DNA from: Bacteroidales bacterium
GTDB lineage: Bacteria; Bacteroidota; Bacteroidia; Bacteroidales; UBA4417
Assembly: GCA_030654075.1 (NCBI GenBank)
Contig: JAURYB010000182.1
Coordinates: forward strand, 1 to 41,032
Reading direction: 5' to 3'
Length of the DNA stretch: 41,032 bases
The position numbers and the translations under genes were made by a program. Positions 17,457-25,695 of this stretch are shown here, one piece after another. The notes beneath the pieces were generated by a model. It was not told the DNA's origin. It made no database searches and saw nothing but the letters and a program-made list of their open reading frames with translations. The first letter of the stretch is position 1. Each line of letters opens with the position of its first letter.

Positions 17457-17860
17457 TGGAAAAAGGGGATGTGAACAGGATTTTCGGCGTTTGTTGCTGA
17501 TTTCAACAATTGCATTTCCCATCTGAATTTGCATCATTACGAGTTTACTGCAAGAGGGGGGTAAATTTTCACTTTGCTGGCTACTGTTGATTTGATTCAG
17601 AATAGCAAAAGAAAAAAAGAGGAATAAAATTTTTTCATCGTAAATTATATTTGATGTAAAAATCCTATCCTTTTAAAATGATTTTATTAAACAATTGTCT
17701 TTTGTCAACACAGGTCAATAAAGGATTAAACCCAAGATGAAAAGAGTGAATTCCTTTTAAACCAAATTGCGTAGTAACAAGCAGGCATTTATCGCCTTCC
17801 GGGAATTTATGCTTCTAAAAAAAGTCAATTTCTTTCTGATATCTAAAAGGTGTAACGGTT
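17457..17860. other. Spacer between the collagen-like genes
   Basis: About 400 bp between copy B and the stop of the second collagen-like gene, with no clear gene or terminator. The only hint of coding is on the minus strand: the ATG at 17638 opens a signal-like stretch MKKFYSSFFLLLF, then a stop. A one-base shift in the preceding T7 run would continue it for about 48 codons, to 17454. I do not call it a gene. Confidence 0.5.
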
Positions 17861-19645
17861 TTACTGTGGCACTACTATGATCTCCATACGGCTGCCATAA
17901 GGACCGCCCGATGTTAATTGCACATCAGCACCGGCAGTGGATCTCCATACTTTCATCTTGAAATTATAATTGCCTGGCCCAAGTGTAAATATCCTTATAC
18001 CACTGTCGAAATCAAAAGATTTATAAGTGCCGTTTATGGATAAAGCCTCCTTAGCATAAATGGCATTGTTATTCATTTCAATACTGAAGGCAAGCGCGAC
18101 ATCGGGACATGCTAAGCAACCGAAGTTTAAGCCGGATCCGTGCATGGAGAGTATAACCTTTGAAGTCTGGTTCAAAACGATATTCTGATCCAACCCGGGA
18201 AGATAAAAAGCATTGGTGCCGGACGTGAGGATGATATTGTTCGACATTTCAAAACCGTAGATATTGTTAAATAGTTGGTTGGTTGGAGAGGCCCAGCTAG
18301 CGGCGTTTCCGGCTCCATTACTGGTTAGTGTTTGTCCTGCTGTTCCTGCATTGCCCATAACAGCAATCGCCCCATTTGGTTTAACTGCAAACCGTTCGTT
18401 AAATACACCTGCAGCATCATACCCAATGGCAACATCCGCATTGGGATTGTCTGAATAAATCTGCAAACGGTTACCCGCAACACCAAAGCCAACATCTCCA
18501 GTTGCTCCGGGATATAAGGTTATTTTTTTTCCAAGGGATGCTGCAAATGCAAGTGGTGCGTTGGGATTGTTATTGCCTATACCAACACGGCTGTTTAATG
18601 CATTGTAGGTGAAGCCCCATCCTCCTGGCCCACCATAAAAACCCATGTTTTGATTGTTTTGTACGCCCATAAAACCAAGCGCTGCAGAGTTGTCAGCTTT
18701 GTTCATCCAAATACCGCTGCCATAGTTAACGTCTAATGGAATGGTTCCGTTGCGTAAGGTCATGCGGCCATTCAATACCAATCCATCACCGCCTGCATTG
18801 ATGATTCGCATCCGTTCATTAAAACTGGCACTTGATCCATACCCGAATGCAATATTGGCTGCTGCAGCATCGCTATGTATTTGAAACAATGCATTTTGCA
18901 CGCCTAAACCATAATGGTTGCCAGTATTCCCATAAAGCGAAATCTTATCGCCTAATGCATTGGCGAAGTTTAAGAGGAAACCTGGTGTTGAAGTGCCAAT
19001 GCCTACAGCTCCGCCATTATTAAAAATATTACTACTGTTTGTAATCCAGGCTGTTCCGTTCCAGTATGGAGTATTGCCGGCAGCAGATCCCGGAGTTAAA
19101 ATCCCTGCCGGACCAGTAGTTCCTGTTGGGCCGATTGGACCTGCCGGGCCTGTTAATCCATTTGATCCTGTTGCACCCTTAGCTCCGGCAGCACCTGCTG
19201 GGCCAGTTGCGCCGGTTAATCCTTGCGGTCCAGCCGGACCTTGTGCACCTTGAGGAGCATTTGCTGAAAATAATGCATATGGAACACTTAGCAGTTTACT
19301 CGTTCCGGTAATACTGTAATTGGAGCCTCCAAGCGGGTCGGTTTCGGTTTTAATGGAATAGGTGCCGTTAGCCCAATTTATTGTTGAAAAACTACCAGAT
19401 ACAACCTTTCCCCCACCAATTTCAACAGTCACCAGGCCATTGGCATTGGTTGTCGCAGTTTGTGTTTCAACATAAACAGCTGAAATTCCCTGCAAAATAC
19501 TTATCCTTATTCCAATTGAATGATTTGCGACAAGTGCATTTCCGGCATCCCTGATCACAGCCTGGTAACTCATTTTCTGAGGTGCCTGTGCGGAAACGTT
19601 AACTATAACCAGAAAAGCTGTTAAAAGCGTAAATATTCTTTTCAT
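17861..19645 (-). CDS. Secreted collagen-like fibre protein, short stem (594 aa)
   Basis: Paralog of the 15232-17202 product. Signal peptide [19 protein letters not shown] with mature Gln, then the same [12 protein letters not shown] domain. The collagen stretch has only 17 Gly-X-Y triplets (about residues 133-183) against 41 in the other copy. The shaft domain, about 184-450, is nearly identical in protein and DNA. The tip from about residue 455 is unrelated: it has [24 protein letters not shown], a CLAC cysteine pair and [13 protein letters not shown], and ends IIVVPQ. Its 5' region, including the promoter module, is also duplicated. It seems to be a monocistronic unit. A surface fibre or adhesin with variable tip is the best reading; no ligand can be named. 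Confidence 0.93.
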   Translation of the reverse strand: MKRIFTLLTAFLVIVNVSAQAPQKMSYQAVIRDAGNALVANHSIGIRISILQGISAVYVETQTATTNANGLVTVEIGGGKVVSGSFSTINWANGTYSIKTETDPLGGSNYSITGTSKLLSVPYALFSANAPQGAQGPAGPQGLTGATGPAGAAGAKGATGSNGLTGPAGPIGPTGTTGPAGILTPGSAAGNTPYWNGTAWITNSSNIFNNGGAVGIGTSTPGFLLNFANALGDKISLYGNTGNHYGLGVQNALFQIHSDAAAANIAFGYGSSASFNERMRIINAGGDGLVLNGRMTLRNGTIPLDVNYGSGIWMNKADNSAALGFMGVQNNQNMGFYGGPGGWGFTYNALNSRVGIGNNNPNAPLAFAASLGKKITLYPGATGDVGFGVAGNRLQIYSDNPNADVAIGYDAAGVFNERFAVKPNGAIAVMGNAGTAGQTLTSNGAGNAASWASPTNQLFNNIYGFEMSNNIILTSGTNAFYLPGLDQNIVLNQTSKVILSMHGSGLNFGCLACPDVALAFSIEMNNNAIYAKEALSINGTYKSFDFDSGIRIFTLGPGNYNFKMKVWRSTAGADVQLTSGGPYGSRMEIIVVPQ

Positions 19646-19825
19646 AATTCTTAGTTTTTAATTATTTGAAATGGGTTAGTTCTTCAGCAGATGATGGATT
19701 ATTTGCGTTTACATTTTTTTAAAACAGAAACATTATTTAAATCAATTCAAAATGTGAAACTGATGGGTCCGTATCCATTAAAAAAGCAATTCTTTTTCAA
19801 TACTGGTTTAAGGTATTGTTGTATG

Positions 19826-19897
19826 CAAATATCTAACTATAATGATGCATCAAACATCATGTAAAAACATGATATTTATGAAATCAATTCAAAATCA
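19826..19897 (-). promoter_or_regulatory. Shared promoter/operator module, copy C
   Basis: Minus-strand order: TGATTTTGAA (19888-19897), 12 bp, inverted repeat (19854-19875, same core as copy B), 20 bp, GATATTTG (19826-19833). It is part of the duplicated upstream region of the collagen-like genes, so it is not independent of copy B. The 350-bp spacer 19646-19995 otherwise holds only the 5' UTR with a small hairpin (19798-19818). Confidence 0.72.
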
Positions 19898-19995
19898 TGG
19901 AAAAGAGGATAAAACGAAGATCAGTCAGTTTTTCATCCTGATATCCTATAAAGATTTTCCGGTTGAGAACGCCGGGAATTATAAGACTCGAAAAT

Positions 19996-21393
19996 TTAAT
20001 TGGCCTTACCAAAGGCTGTAAATCCCGGGTAGGCAGTATCTGATAGCCACAGTATCCGGTTGCCTTTCACACAGGAAAAATAAGCATCGTATATTTTGGG
20101 CTTACCTTCCATATCAGAGAATTTAACCTGCCAGTTTGAAATGAGTGAAAAACTACCATTTGAATTGGTTCCGTTGAATTTCATGTTTCCGACTCCGCCG
20201 CTGGCTGTGGAAATAGTCCATTTATAGGTGCTGCCGGTACCAAATTCAAATTCTTCCTTTGATGAATAAGAAGTCATGCCGGCACTCATTCCGGTATATA
20301 CATTCACATATTGCTGGATGCTGCCAAAATCATTTGTCCAGTCGCCTGTAAAGTCAGAGGCCGCAACAGCAAATTTATTATAGCTGGCCATTCGCTTGAG
20401 TGGCTCCCAGGTTTCGAAAGTGGTGTAATACTCTAATTTAGACTGGTCGACATTAAAGTTTTTTATGAAATTCGCTTTGCCTGAACAAATAAATTCGATC
20501 CAACCGCTTTTACCTCTTTTAAACAGGACGACAAAAACGTTTTTCCCGGAACTGTTTTCAGTTACATCTCCTGAGATTATTTGCGGTTCTTCCGGATCGA
20601 GGGTGTTGTTAAATACAAAGTAATTTTTAAGGTTGCTGTATCTTGGGGCGACTAACGTATTCCAACCCGTTCTTGAAGCTATGTCTCTATCGGTAATGTA
20701 TTCATCAGTCGCCTTGTTTGGATAGTGAATTAAAACTTTCAGATTTTCTTTTGTTACTTCTACCCAATCTGGCTTTTGCGTTGCAACCCATCCGTCATCA
20801 AAATTAGTAGTGCTGAATGCAAAGCTGCCTGAAATGTTGGATTTCTTTTCTGTTTTGTTAGTATTTGTAACGGGTCCGCTATTTACATCTGACGACTGAA
20901 TGCTCCCCGGCTTTGAAAGCACAATTGAGCTGATGAAATTCTGTATTTCAGCACTATACAGGTCACTGTTTGTTGTGGCAGTGATGCTTATCACTTTACC
21001 ATAACCACTAAAAGTGGTGAGTATTGCAGTAGCATCTTTAGCATTAAAGGTGAATTTTACGCCTCCGTTTTTTATTTTCCAGCCTTCATCGCCAGGAACC
21101 TCTGTAATCCAAGGCGAATCGGCAATTTTATAAGGAACAGCAATTAGCTCCTTCCAATCATTTTCAAAATCCAGTTGAATAGATCCTTTGCTAATTGCAC
21201 TTTTATATATACCAATCTGGCACCAGCTGCCGGTTGATTTATCTGTAATTGTATAGCCAATCACAGAAGATTTGGCATTTTTACTCCAACCTTTGGGAGG
21301 TATATAAGAGGTTAAATCGAAAGTTTCTTTTGTTTGTGCTATTCCTCCAAGTATAAAGATTTGAATGAATAAAACAGTTAATAAAAATCGCAT
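19996..21393 (-). CDS. Secreted protein of unknown function, paralog A2 (465 aa)
   Basis: Signal peptide MRFLLTVLFIQIFILGGIA with mature Gln. It is collinear with the 470-aa product of 1335-2747: KETFDL.(S/A)(Y/F)(I/T)PP.GW at the mature N terminus, WC(Q/R)IGI(Y/V)KS, GWKIK.G.VKF.FN, then FA(F/Y)(S/T)TTNFDDGWVA, LVAPRYSNL, SGW(I/V)EFI and a C-terminal beta domain with VNVYTG.(S/N)AGM. The linker between the two halves is not conserved. No active-site motif or membrane segment beyond the signal. It lies 267 bp after the family B gene at 21661, the spacer holding a dispersed repeat; whether it has its own promoter is unclear. In both places this family occurs downstream of a family B gene, which hints at a joint function. 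Confidence 0.85.
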   Translation of the reverse strand: MRFLLTVLFIQIFILGGIAQTKETFDLTSYIPPKGWSKNAKSSVIGYTITDKSTGSWCQIGIYKSAISKGSIQLDFENDWKELIAVPYKIADSPWITEVPGDEGWKIKNGGVKFTFNAKDATAILTTFSGYGKVISITATTNSDLYSAEIQNFISSIVLSKPGSIQSSDVNSGPVTNTNKTEKKSNISGSFAFSTTNFDDGWVATQKPDWVEVTKENLKVLIHYPNKATDEYITDRDIASRTGWNTLVAPRYSNLKNYFVFNNTLDPEEPQIISGDVTENSSGKNVFVVLFKRGKSGWIEFICSGKANFIKNFNVDQSKLEYYTTFETWEPLKRMASYNKFAVAASDFTGDWTNDFGSIQQYVNVYTGMSAGMTSYSSKEEFEFGTGSTYKWTISTASGGVGNMKFNGTNSNGSFSLISNWQVKFSDMEGKPKIYDAYFSCVKGNRILWLSDTAYPGFTAFGKAN

Positions 21394-21440
21394 GGTTCTT
21401 AATTTGAATTGATTATCTATAAATCATATAAACACAAATC

Positions 21441-21606
21441 GTAACTAATCAGTCTGATTCTTTGGTTTCTTAGCCACAGATTTATGGTGAGCCAGCCGAA
21501 CCATTACGCGGATTTCACAGATTTGAACTGCTGTTGGCAGTTTAACAAAAAACTTTATAATTAAAATTTTCGAATGTTAGTCTGTGAAATCTGCGTAATC
21601 TGTGGC
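21441..21606. repeat. Composite dispersed repeat with nested hairpin
   Basis: Two arms in inverted orientation carry a 9-bp-period repeat (CACAGATTA CGCAGATTT), at 21475-21524 and 21578-21606. The left arm is split by a 22-bp insert at 21483-21504 with ends ATGGT and ACCAT. The part 21441-21513 recurs at 40882-40954 with the same insert and the same spacing of a leading GTAACTAATCAGT. The arms could form a long hairpin in RNA. Confidence 0.8.
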
Positions 21607-21660
21607 ACATAAGTTTGTCAATGCATTAAATGAACTGGTTTGTTACCAGAAATCAAATCA

Positions 21661-23604
21661 CTACAGATCAATATATTCCTTTGTTATTTTCACATTGCTG
21701 ATATACACATCTACATTTTCAGCATCGGTGGTGTTATTTTTCCAGTAAACCGTTTTGAACTTTGTTCCTGCAGGCAGGTTGCAACTGATGCAGGGTTTTC
21801 CATATGTCATCTTAAAATCGCCGGAAACCGCTGCTTCTTCACCATTGAGAAACAAAGTCAATTCGCCGCCTTTCAAATTTAACGAAACATGTACCTTGTT
21901 TTTCTTATTGGTAAATTCACGCAAAGCATACGTATAAAAAATCCCTTCCGAAAAATTATCCTTATTAACCGACGGCTTGGAATGAATATCAATTTTAGCT
22001 GCACCAGAATAATTGTTATTATCAAAATCGCCTTCGTAACCCGACGTAATTGTTAACTCAATAGTTGTCCCGTCACCATTCTTATCTTCCATCCCATCAG
22101 TTCTCAAAGGATAAGAACTGAGATAAAGTACGACTGAACCTCCTGTGCGGGTTGAGAAATCAACGGTTGCTATATCATATTCCAGTGTAAAGTTCTCAGG
22201 AAGTGGTTTTTTCATTTTGGTTGAGGACAAATCATTGTTATATCCCAATTGAACCCATTTACCGGGAATATCCTTTATTTCAGTAACCAAAGAGTGCTTC
22301 CCTGTTGATGAAAAATACCAGCCTGCAGGTTTACTTCCAGCCGCATTTCCGGAAAAGTCATCCATAAAAAAGACATTAGCTGGCAGAGAAGCCTGTGAAA
22401 TTGCTGCTGGTTTTTGTCCGGTACTTATTCTTCTATAAGCGCCAATCCTGGCTTTCATCTGCTCTTCGTTAGCAGGTTTATAGGGTTTGCCTTTCACTTT
22501 TTCGGGATCGAAAAAATAATTCCAGGCATACTCATAATTAAAATTTTCAGTTACTGACTTGTACATTTCATATTCCTGGTTGCCGTCTTCTTTTGTTTTG
22601 TAAGGAAAACTAATAGCAATCCATTGTGGCTGATCCGAAAAACATTTTTCAATAACTCCCGGTTCTAATTTGTAAACGGGATAATAATGTTTCAGTTTCG
22701 CAGCCATTGCATCAATTTTAAATGGATCAACGTCACCATAAAAATCATGAGCCCTGGGCTGCATATCTCTTAAAATGGCCTGATCCTGCAGATTATCCTG
22801 ATATTTCTCCCTCAATTGTTTAACTGTGTTTCTGTAACGTGTATCTGAATTCTCCAAATAAATTAAAAGTACTTTATCCCTTGTTTTCTGATCCTCCCAT
22901 TGGTTGTTGATTCTTTCTTTTTCTTTTTGAAGTTCATTATCAAATGCTTTTTCTGCCAGTTGCAGGTATTCGCCAATGCTTACCTCAACTACCGGAAGTT
23001 TATTGCCAGGCGCTAAAAAAACGGTTTGTTTCTCATTGATACGGGTAATATAGTTGTACACATTCGGATTTATCCGAGGATCAATCTTATCATCTTCTAT
23101 CAAATCATCACCCGTAACAAATCCATCTGCCGGCCAGGAAAAAATATAATGATCGGGTGTGTTAATAAAGGATATCGGGTAACTGCCTGGAATCATATTT
23201 ACACTTACATCAAAGCGGTTATATTCTTCACTCACAGGTTTAAAATGACCTTTGGCATCGAGATACTCAGGTGAATAACTTACATTCCAGACCCTGAAAT
23301 CGATTCCGTACTGATGAGGATTAAAATCATTTTCACTGGCATACAACCTGGTTTTATACGTTCCGATTCCGGCAACAGGAGTATAACTTTTTTGCATCCA
23401 CTCAATAATCCTGTGCATGTTTTCCTGCTGTTTGATGGAAAAAGTCCGGCCCCGTGCCTCAAAAAGTTTGGGTTTATCAGCCAGAGTTAAAATCTTTTGC
23501 CAGCCGATTAAACTGTCTTCAATGCGTTGTTCCCTGGTTGCCTGGGAGAATACAATTGTTGTACTCATCGCTAACACTGCCAACAGAAATATAGTTTTTA
23601 TCAT
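21661..23604 (-). CDS. Secreted protein of unknown family B with C-terminal jelly-roll-like module (647 aa)
   Basis: Signal peptide MIKTIFLLAVLAMSTTIVFS, mature Gln. It is a diverged paralog of the 609-aa product at 4499-6328: RIEDSLIGWQKI near the start, IGEYLQLAEKAFD, a charged helical stretch with KERINNQWEDQK, PVYKLEPG, PQWIAISF, and NYFFDPEKVKGKPYKP. The C-terminal ~235 residues begin FFMDDFSGNAAGSKPAGW and contain PGKW, LPENFTLEYD, KVHVSLNLKGGELTLFLNG and VYISNVKITKEY, matching the module of the OmpA-domain protein. Promoter copy D lies directly upstream, with an expected 5' UTR of about 16 nt. The jelly-roll-like reading is by pattern only. No catalytic residues could be assigned. Confidence 0.86.
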   Translation of the reverse strand: MIKTIFLLAVLAMSTTIVFSQATREQRIEDSLIGWQKILTLADKPKLFEARGRTFSIKQQENMHRIIEWMQKSYTPVAGIGTYKTRLYASENDFNPHQYGIDFRVWNVSYSPEYLDAKGHFKPVSEEYNRFDVSVNMIPGSYPISFINTPDHYIFSWPADGFVTGDDLIEDDKIDPRINPNVYNYITRINEKQTVFLAPGNKLPVVEVSIGEYLQLAEKAFDNELQKEKERINNQWEDQKTRDKVLLIYLENSDTRYRNTVKQLREKYQDNLQDQAILRDMQPRAHDFYGDVDPFKIDAMAAKLKHYYPVYKLEPGVIEKCFSDQPQWIAISFPYKTKEDGNQEYEMYKSVTENFNYEYAWNYFFDPEKVKGKPYKPANEEQMKARIGAYRRISTGQKPAAISQASLPANVFFMDDFSGNAAGSKPAGWYFSSTGKHSLVTEIKDIPGKWVQLGYNNDLSSTKMKKPLPENFTLEYDIATVDFSTRTGGSVVLYLSSYPLRTDGMEDKNGDGTTIELTITSGYEGDFDNNNYSGAAKIDIHSKPSVNKDNFSEGIFYTYALREFTNKKNKVHVSLNLKGGELTLFLNGEEAAVSGDFKMTYGKPCISCNLPAGTKFKTVYWKNNTTDAENVDVYISNVKITKEYIDL

Positions 23605-23622
23605 AGTAAAATTTTAAAGATG

Positions 23623-23691
23623 CAAATATCGTTTCAATATACATCATCTGATATCATGTAAAAACATGATATTCAGGCAAGATGTTCAAAA
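23623..23691 (-). promoter_or_regulatory. Shared promoter/operator module, copy D
   Basis: Minus-strand order: TTTTGAA (23685-23691), 12 bp, perfect inverted repeat with 9-bp arms and 4-bp centre (23651-23672), 20 bp, GATATTTG (23623-23630). The best copy of the palindrome. Outside the three elements it does not resemble copies B and C, so the elements and spacing are conserved on their own. Confidence 0.75.
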
Positions 23692-23783
23692 GCCTGTAAA
23701 TAGGAAAATGAAGGATTTACTGAGTGCTTGCAACCGAAGCAATCAAAATGATTTCCAATGCCTGAAATTTGGAAAGGGGCGAT

Positions 23784-24704
23784 TTACCAGATAAAAAACA
23801 TCACTGCGCCACACACAGCAATAACTGCCCCGATTATTTCACGGACAGTAACCCGCTCCTTATTAATAAGCACTGCGGGAGGAATAATAAAAACAGGTGT
23901 CAGCGACATAATAGTCTGGGCAATTCCGGCACTGGTATGCTGAACGGCCATCAGTGAGAATGAAACTCCAAGGAATGGCCCGAATATGGAACCCACCACA
24001 AGCCATTTCATAGCTTTTGTATCGCGAAAGGATGTTGGCAATTCTTTCCATCTTCCTAAAATAAAAAATAAGATAGCAAAACCGATAAAACCCGTAATTA
24101 CCCTGATATGTGAGGCAGCAAACGGATCGTAATTCCGCATCCCATATTTACTCAGCACCAATCCGACACCTTGTCCGGCAGCAGCAATAACACCAAGTAC
24201 AACACCTTTTATAGGATACGACATTGAATATCTTCTTTTGCTTTTCAGTTCGCCTGATGCAGAATCTGCAGTGCGCGTAAAGATTACGAGTGCAATTCCG
24301 CCAAGGGTAATTATCATTGCAAGCATACTTTTGCCACTCATCACTTCGCCTAACATGATCCAGGCTGTGAAAGCCGCAAAAACAGGAGCCAACGTCATTA
24401 ACAACATGGCAACCCTGGCACCGGTTATGGTATATGCTTTAAAAAGGCAATAGTCGCCAATAATAAAACCAACGATTCCTGAAATAGCAAGCCATGTCCA
24501 TGTATGAAGATCGGCATCGGTAGGAAGAAAAAGTCCCCTGTAGAAATAAGAAAACACCGAAAGCAATATTCCCGCCACACCCAACCTGAGAAGGTTAACA
24601 TGCATGGAACCAATCCGTTTGCTTGCAGTTTCAAATGCCAAGGCGGTAATAGTCCAGAAAAGAGTAGTGAGTAAAGCAGCAAATTCGCCCAGATGTGATG
24701 TCAT
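23784..24704 (-). CDS. EamA/DMT-superfamily inner-membrane transporter
   Basis: A 306-residue protein with about ten hydrophobic segments arranged as two EamA repeats (first from LGEFAALLTTLFWTITALAFE, second from GVVLGVIAAAGQGVGLVLSKYG). Each repeat ends with the typical late pattern (FTAWIMLGEVMSGKSMLAMIITLGGIALV; INKERVTVREIIGAVIAVCGAVMF). Such proteins export or import small metabolites; the substrate cannot be read from sequence. The ATG at 24704 is preferred to an in-frame TTG at 24740, because a perfect -7 box (24728-24735) lies between them. The gene is divergent from the YigZ-like gene and, judging by its promoter, is not part of the secreted-protein block. Confidence 0.93.
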   Translation of the reverse strand: MTSHLGEFAALLTTLFWTITALAFETASKRIGSMHVNLLRLGVAGILLSVFSYFYRGLFLPTDADLHTWTWLAISGIVGFIIGDYCLFKAYTITGARVAMLLMTLAPVFAAFTAWIMLGEVMSGKSMLAMIITLGGIALVIFTRTADSASGELKSKRRYSMSYPIKGVVLGVIAAAGQGVGLVLSKYGMRNYDPFAASHIRVITGFIGFAILFFILGRWKELPTSFRDTKAMKWLVVGSIFGPFLGVSFSLMAVQHTSAGIAQTIMSLTPVFIIPPAVLINKERVTVREIIGAVIAVCGAVMFFIW

Positions 24705-24727
24705 ATACCTTATTAAAATATAGGGAT

Positions 24728-24735
24728 CAAAATTA
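24728..24735 (-). promoter_or_regulatory. -7 box TAATTTTG for the EamA gene
   Basis: Perfect match to the Bacteroidota TAnnTTTG element, about 24 bp upstream of the ATG at 24704. No clear -33 TTG was seen at the right distance. Confidence 0.55.
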
Positions 24736-24809
24736 GACAAATGATCGTTCTTAATGCTGAAGCAGGAAAAATATCTGTTAAAACATTAAGAAATACCTCG
24801 ATGTCTGTA

Positions 24810-24817
24810 TATCTTTG
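24810..24817 (+). promoter_or_regulatory. -7 box TATCTTTG for the YigZ-like gene
   Basis: Perfect TAnnTTTG element about 55 bp before the ATG at 24872. Because it covers the in-frame TTG at 24815, that codon cannot be in the transcript, which supports the shorter protein. Confidence 0.6.
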
Positions 24818-24871
24818 CAGAAACCGGAATCGGTAAAAATCAATCCATTTTTTCTTGACATTTCAAACAGG

Positions 24872-25486
24872 ATGCTTTTCAGCGACGAATATAAAACTAT
24901 AGCAAAGCCATCGCAGGGATCATTCCGCGAAAAAGGAAGCAAGTTTTTAGCATTCGCTATTCCGGCCTCCAGCGAGCAGGAAGTGAAGCAACATCTTGAT
25001 TCATTACGAAAACAATATTATGATGCAACCCACCATTGTTATGCATATATACTGGGTTTCGACAAATCAGCCTACCGTGTTAACGACGATGGTGAACCTT
25101 CCGGCACAGCAGGAAGGCCAATATATGGGCAGTTGCTGTCGGCTGACCTTACTAATACGCTGATTGTGGTTGTGCGCTATTACGGAGGAACAAATCTTGG
25201 AGTTCCGGGATTAATACATGCTTACAAAACAGCAGCATTGGAAGCACTAAACAATGCGACTATATTAACCAGAATTGTCAAGGAAATCTATGAAATTGAG
25301 TATCCGTATGAAGCAATGAACGATGTGATGAAAATTATCAAAGATGAAATTTTAGAAGTTATTAACAATGAGTTTGGCATGAAATGTGTTATCCGGTTGG
25401 CAATTCGGCATAGCGATGCGGAAAAGGTTGTAGGTAAATTTTCGAAGGTAAACCAATTAATTATTAATTACTTATCAATTTCTTAA
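24872..25486 (+). CDS. YigZ/IMPACT-family protein
   Basis: A 204-residue protein, the usual length of the family with the start at 24872. Seen: an N-terminal GSFREKGSKFLAFAIP (16-31), the family signature NDDGEPSGTAGRP (71-83) and YYGGTNLGVPGLIHAYKTAA. The C-terminal ~70 residues form the second ferredoxin-like domain. The IMPACT relatives of eukaryotes act in translation control; the bacterial role is poorly known, perhaps nucleic-acid or ribosome related. It lies 209 bp before dnaA on the same strand. The spacer is very AT-rich and shows no terminator. Confidence 0.92.
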   Translation: MLFSDEYKTIAKPSQGSFREKGSKFLAFAIPASSEQEVKQHLDSLRKQYYDATHHCYAYILGFDKSAYRVNDDGEPSGTAGRPIYGQLLSADLTNTLIVVVRYYGGTNLGVPGLIHAYKTAALEALNNATILTRIVKEIYEIEYPYEAMNDVMKIIKDEILEVINNEFGMKCVIRLAIRHSDAEKVVGKFSKVNQLIINYLSIS

Positions 25487-25695
25487 CATTTCTTGTTGGA
25501 ATCCGGACTTTTTTTTCACCATTTTGCCATATACAACTAAAATATTAAAAATCAAATACCATTAATATTTTTTTTTGAACTTTGTTATAATGATTTTTGA
25601 ACACTTTTATGACTGAACAATATTTTTCATAGATATTTTTAGCTATTAAGCTGATAAGATGCTGATTTAAAGACCAAAAATAACCAAGAATAAAC

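Noticed and set aside
19911..19995. Terminator hairpin after the 465-aa gene (CCGG pair near 19960-19976)
   Set aside because: Short imperfect stem with no T run on the transcribed strand.
24815..24871. TTG start for the YigZ-like protein
   Set aside because: The TTG lies inside the -7 box, and the extra residues are absent from the family.
25487..25695. oriC next to dnaA
   Set aside because: AT-rich but no DnaA-box cluster could be seen.
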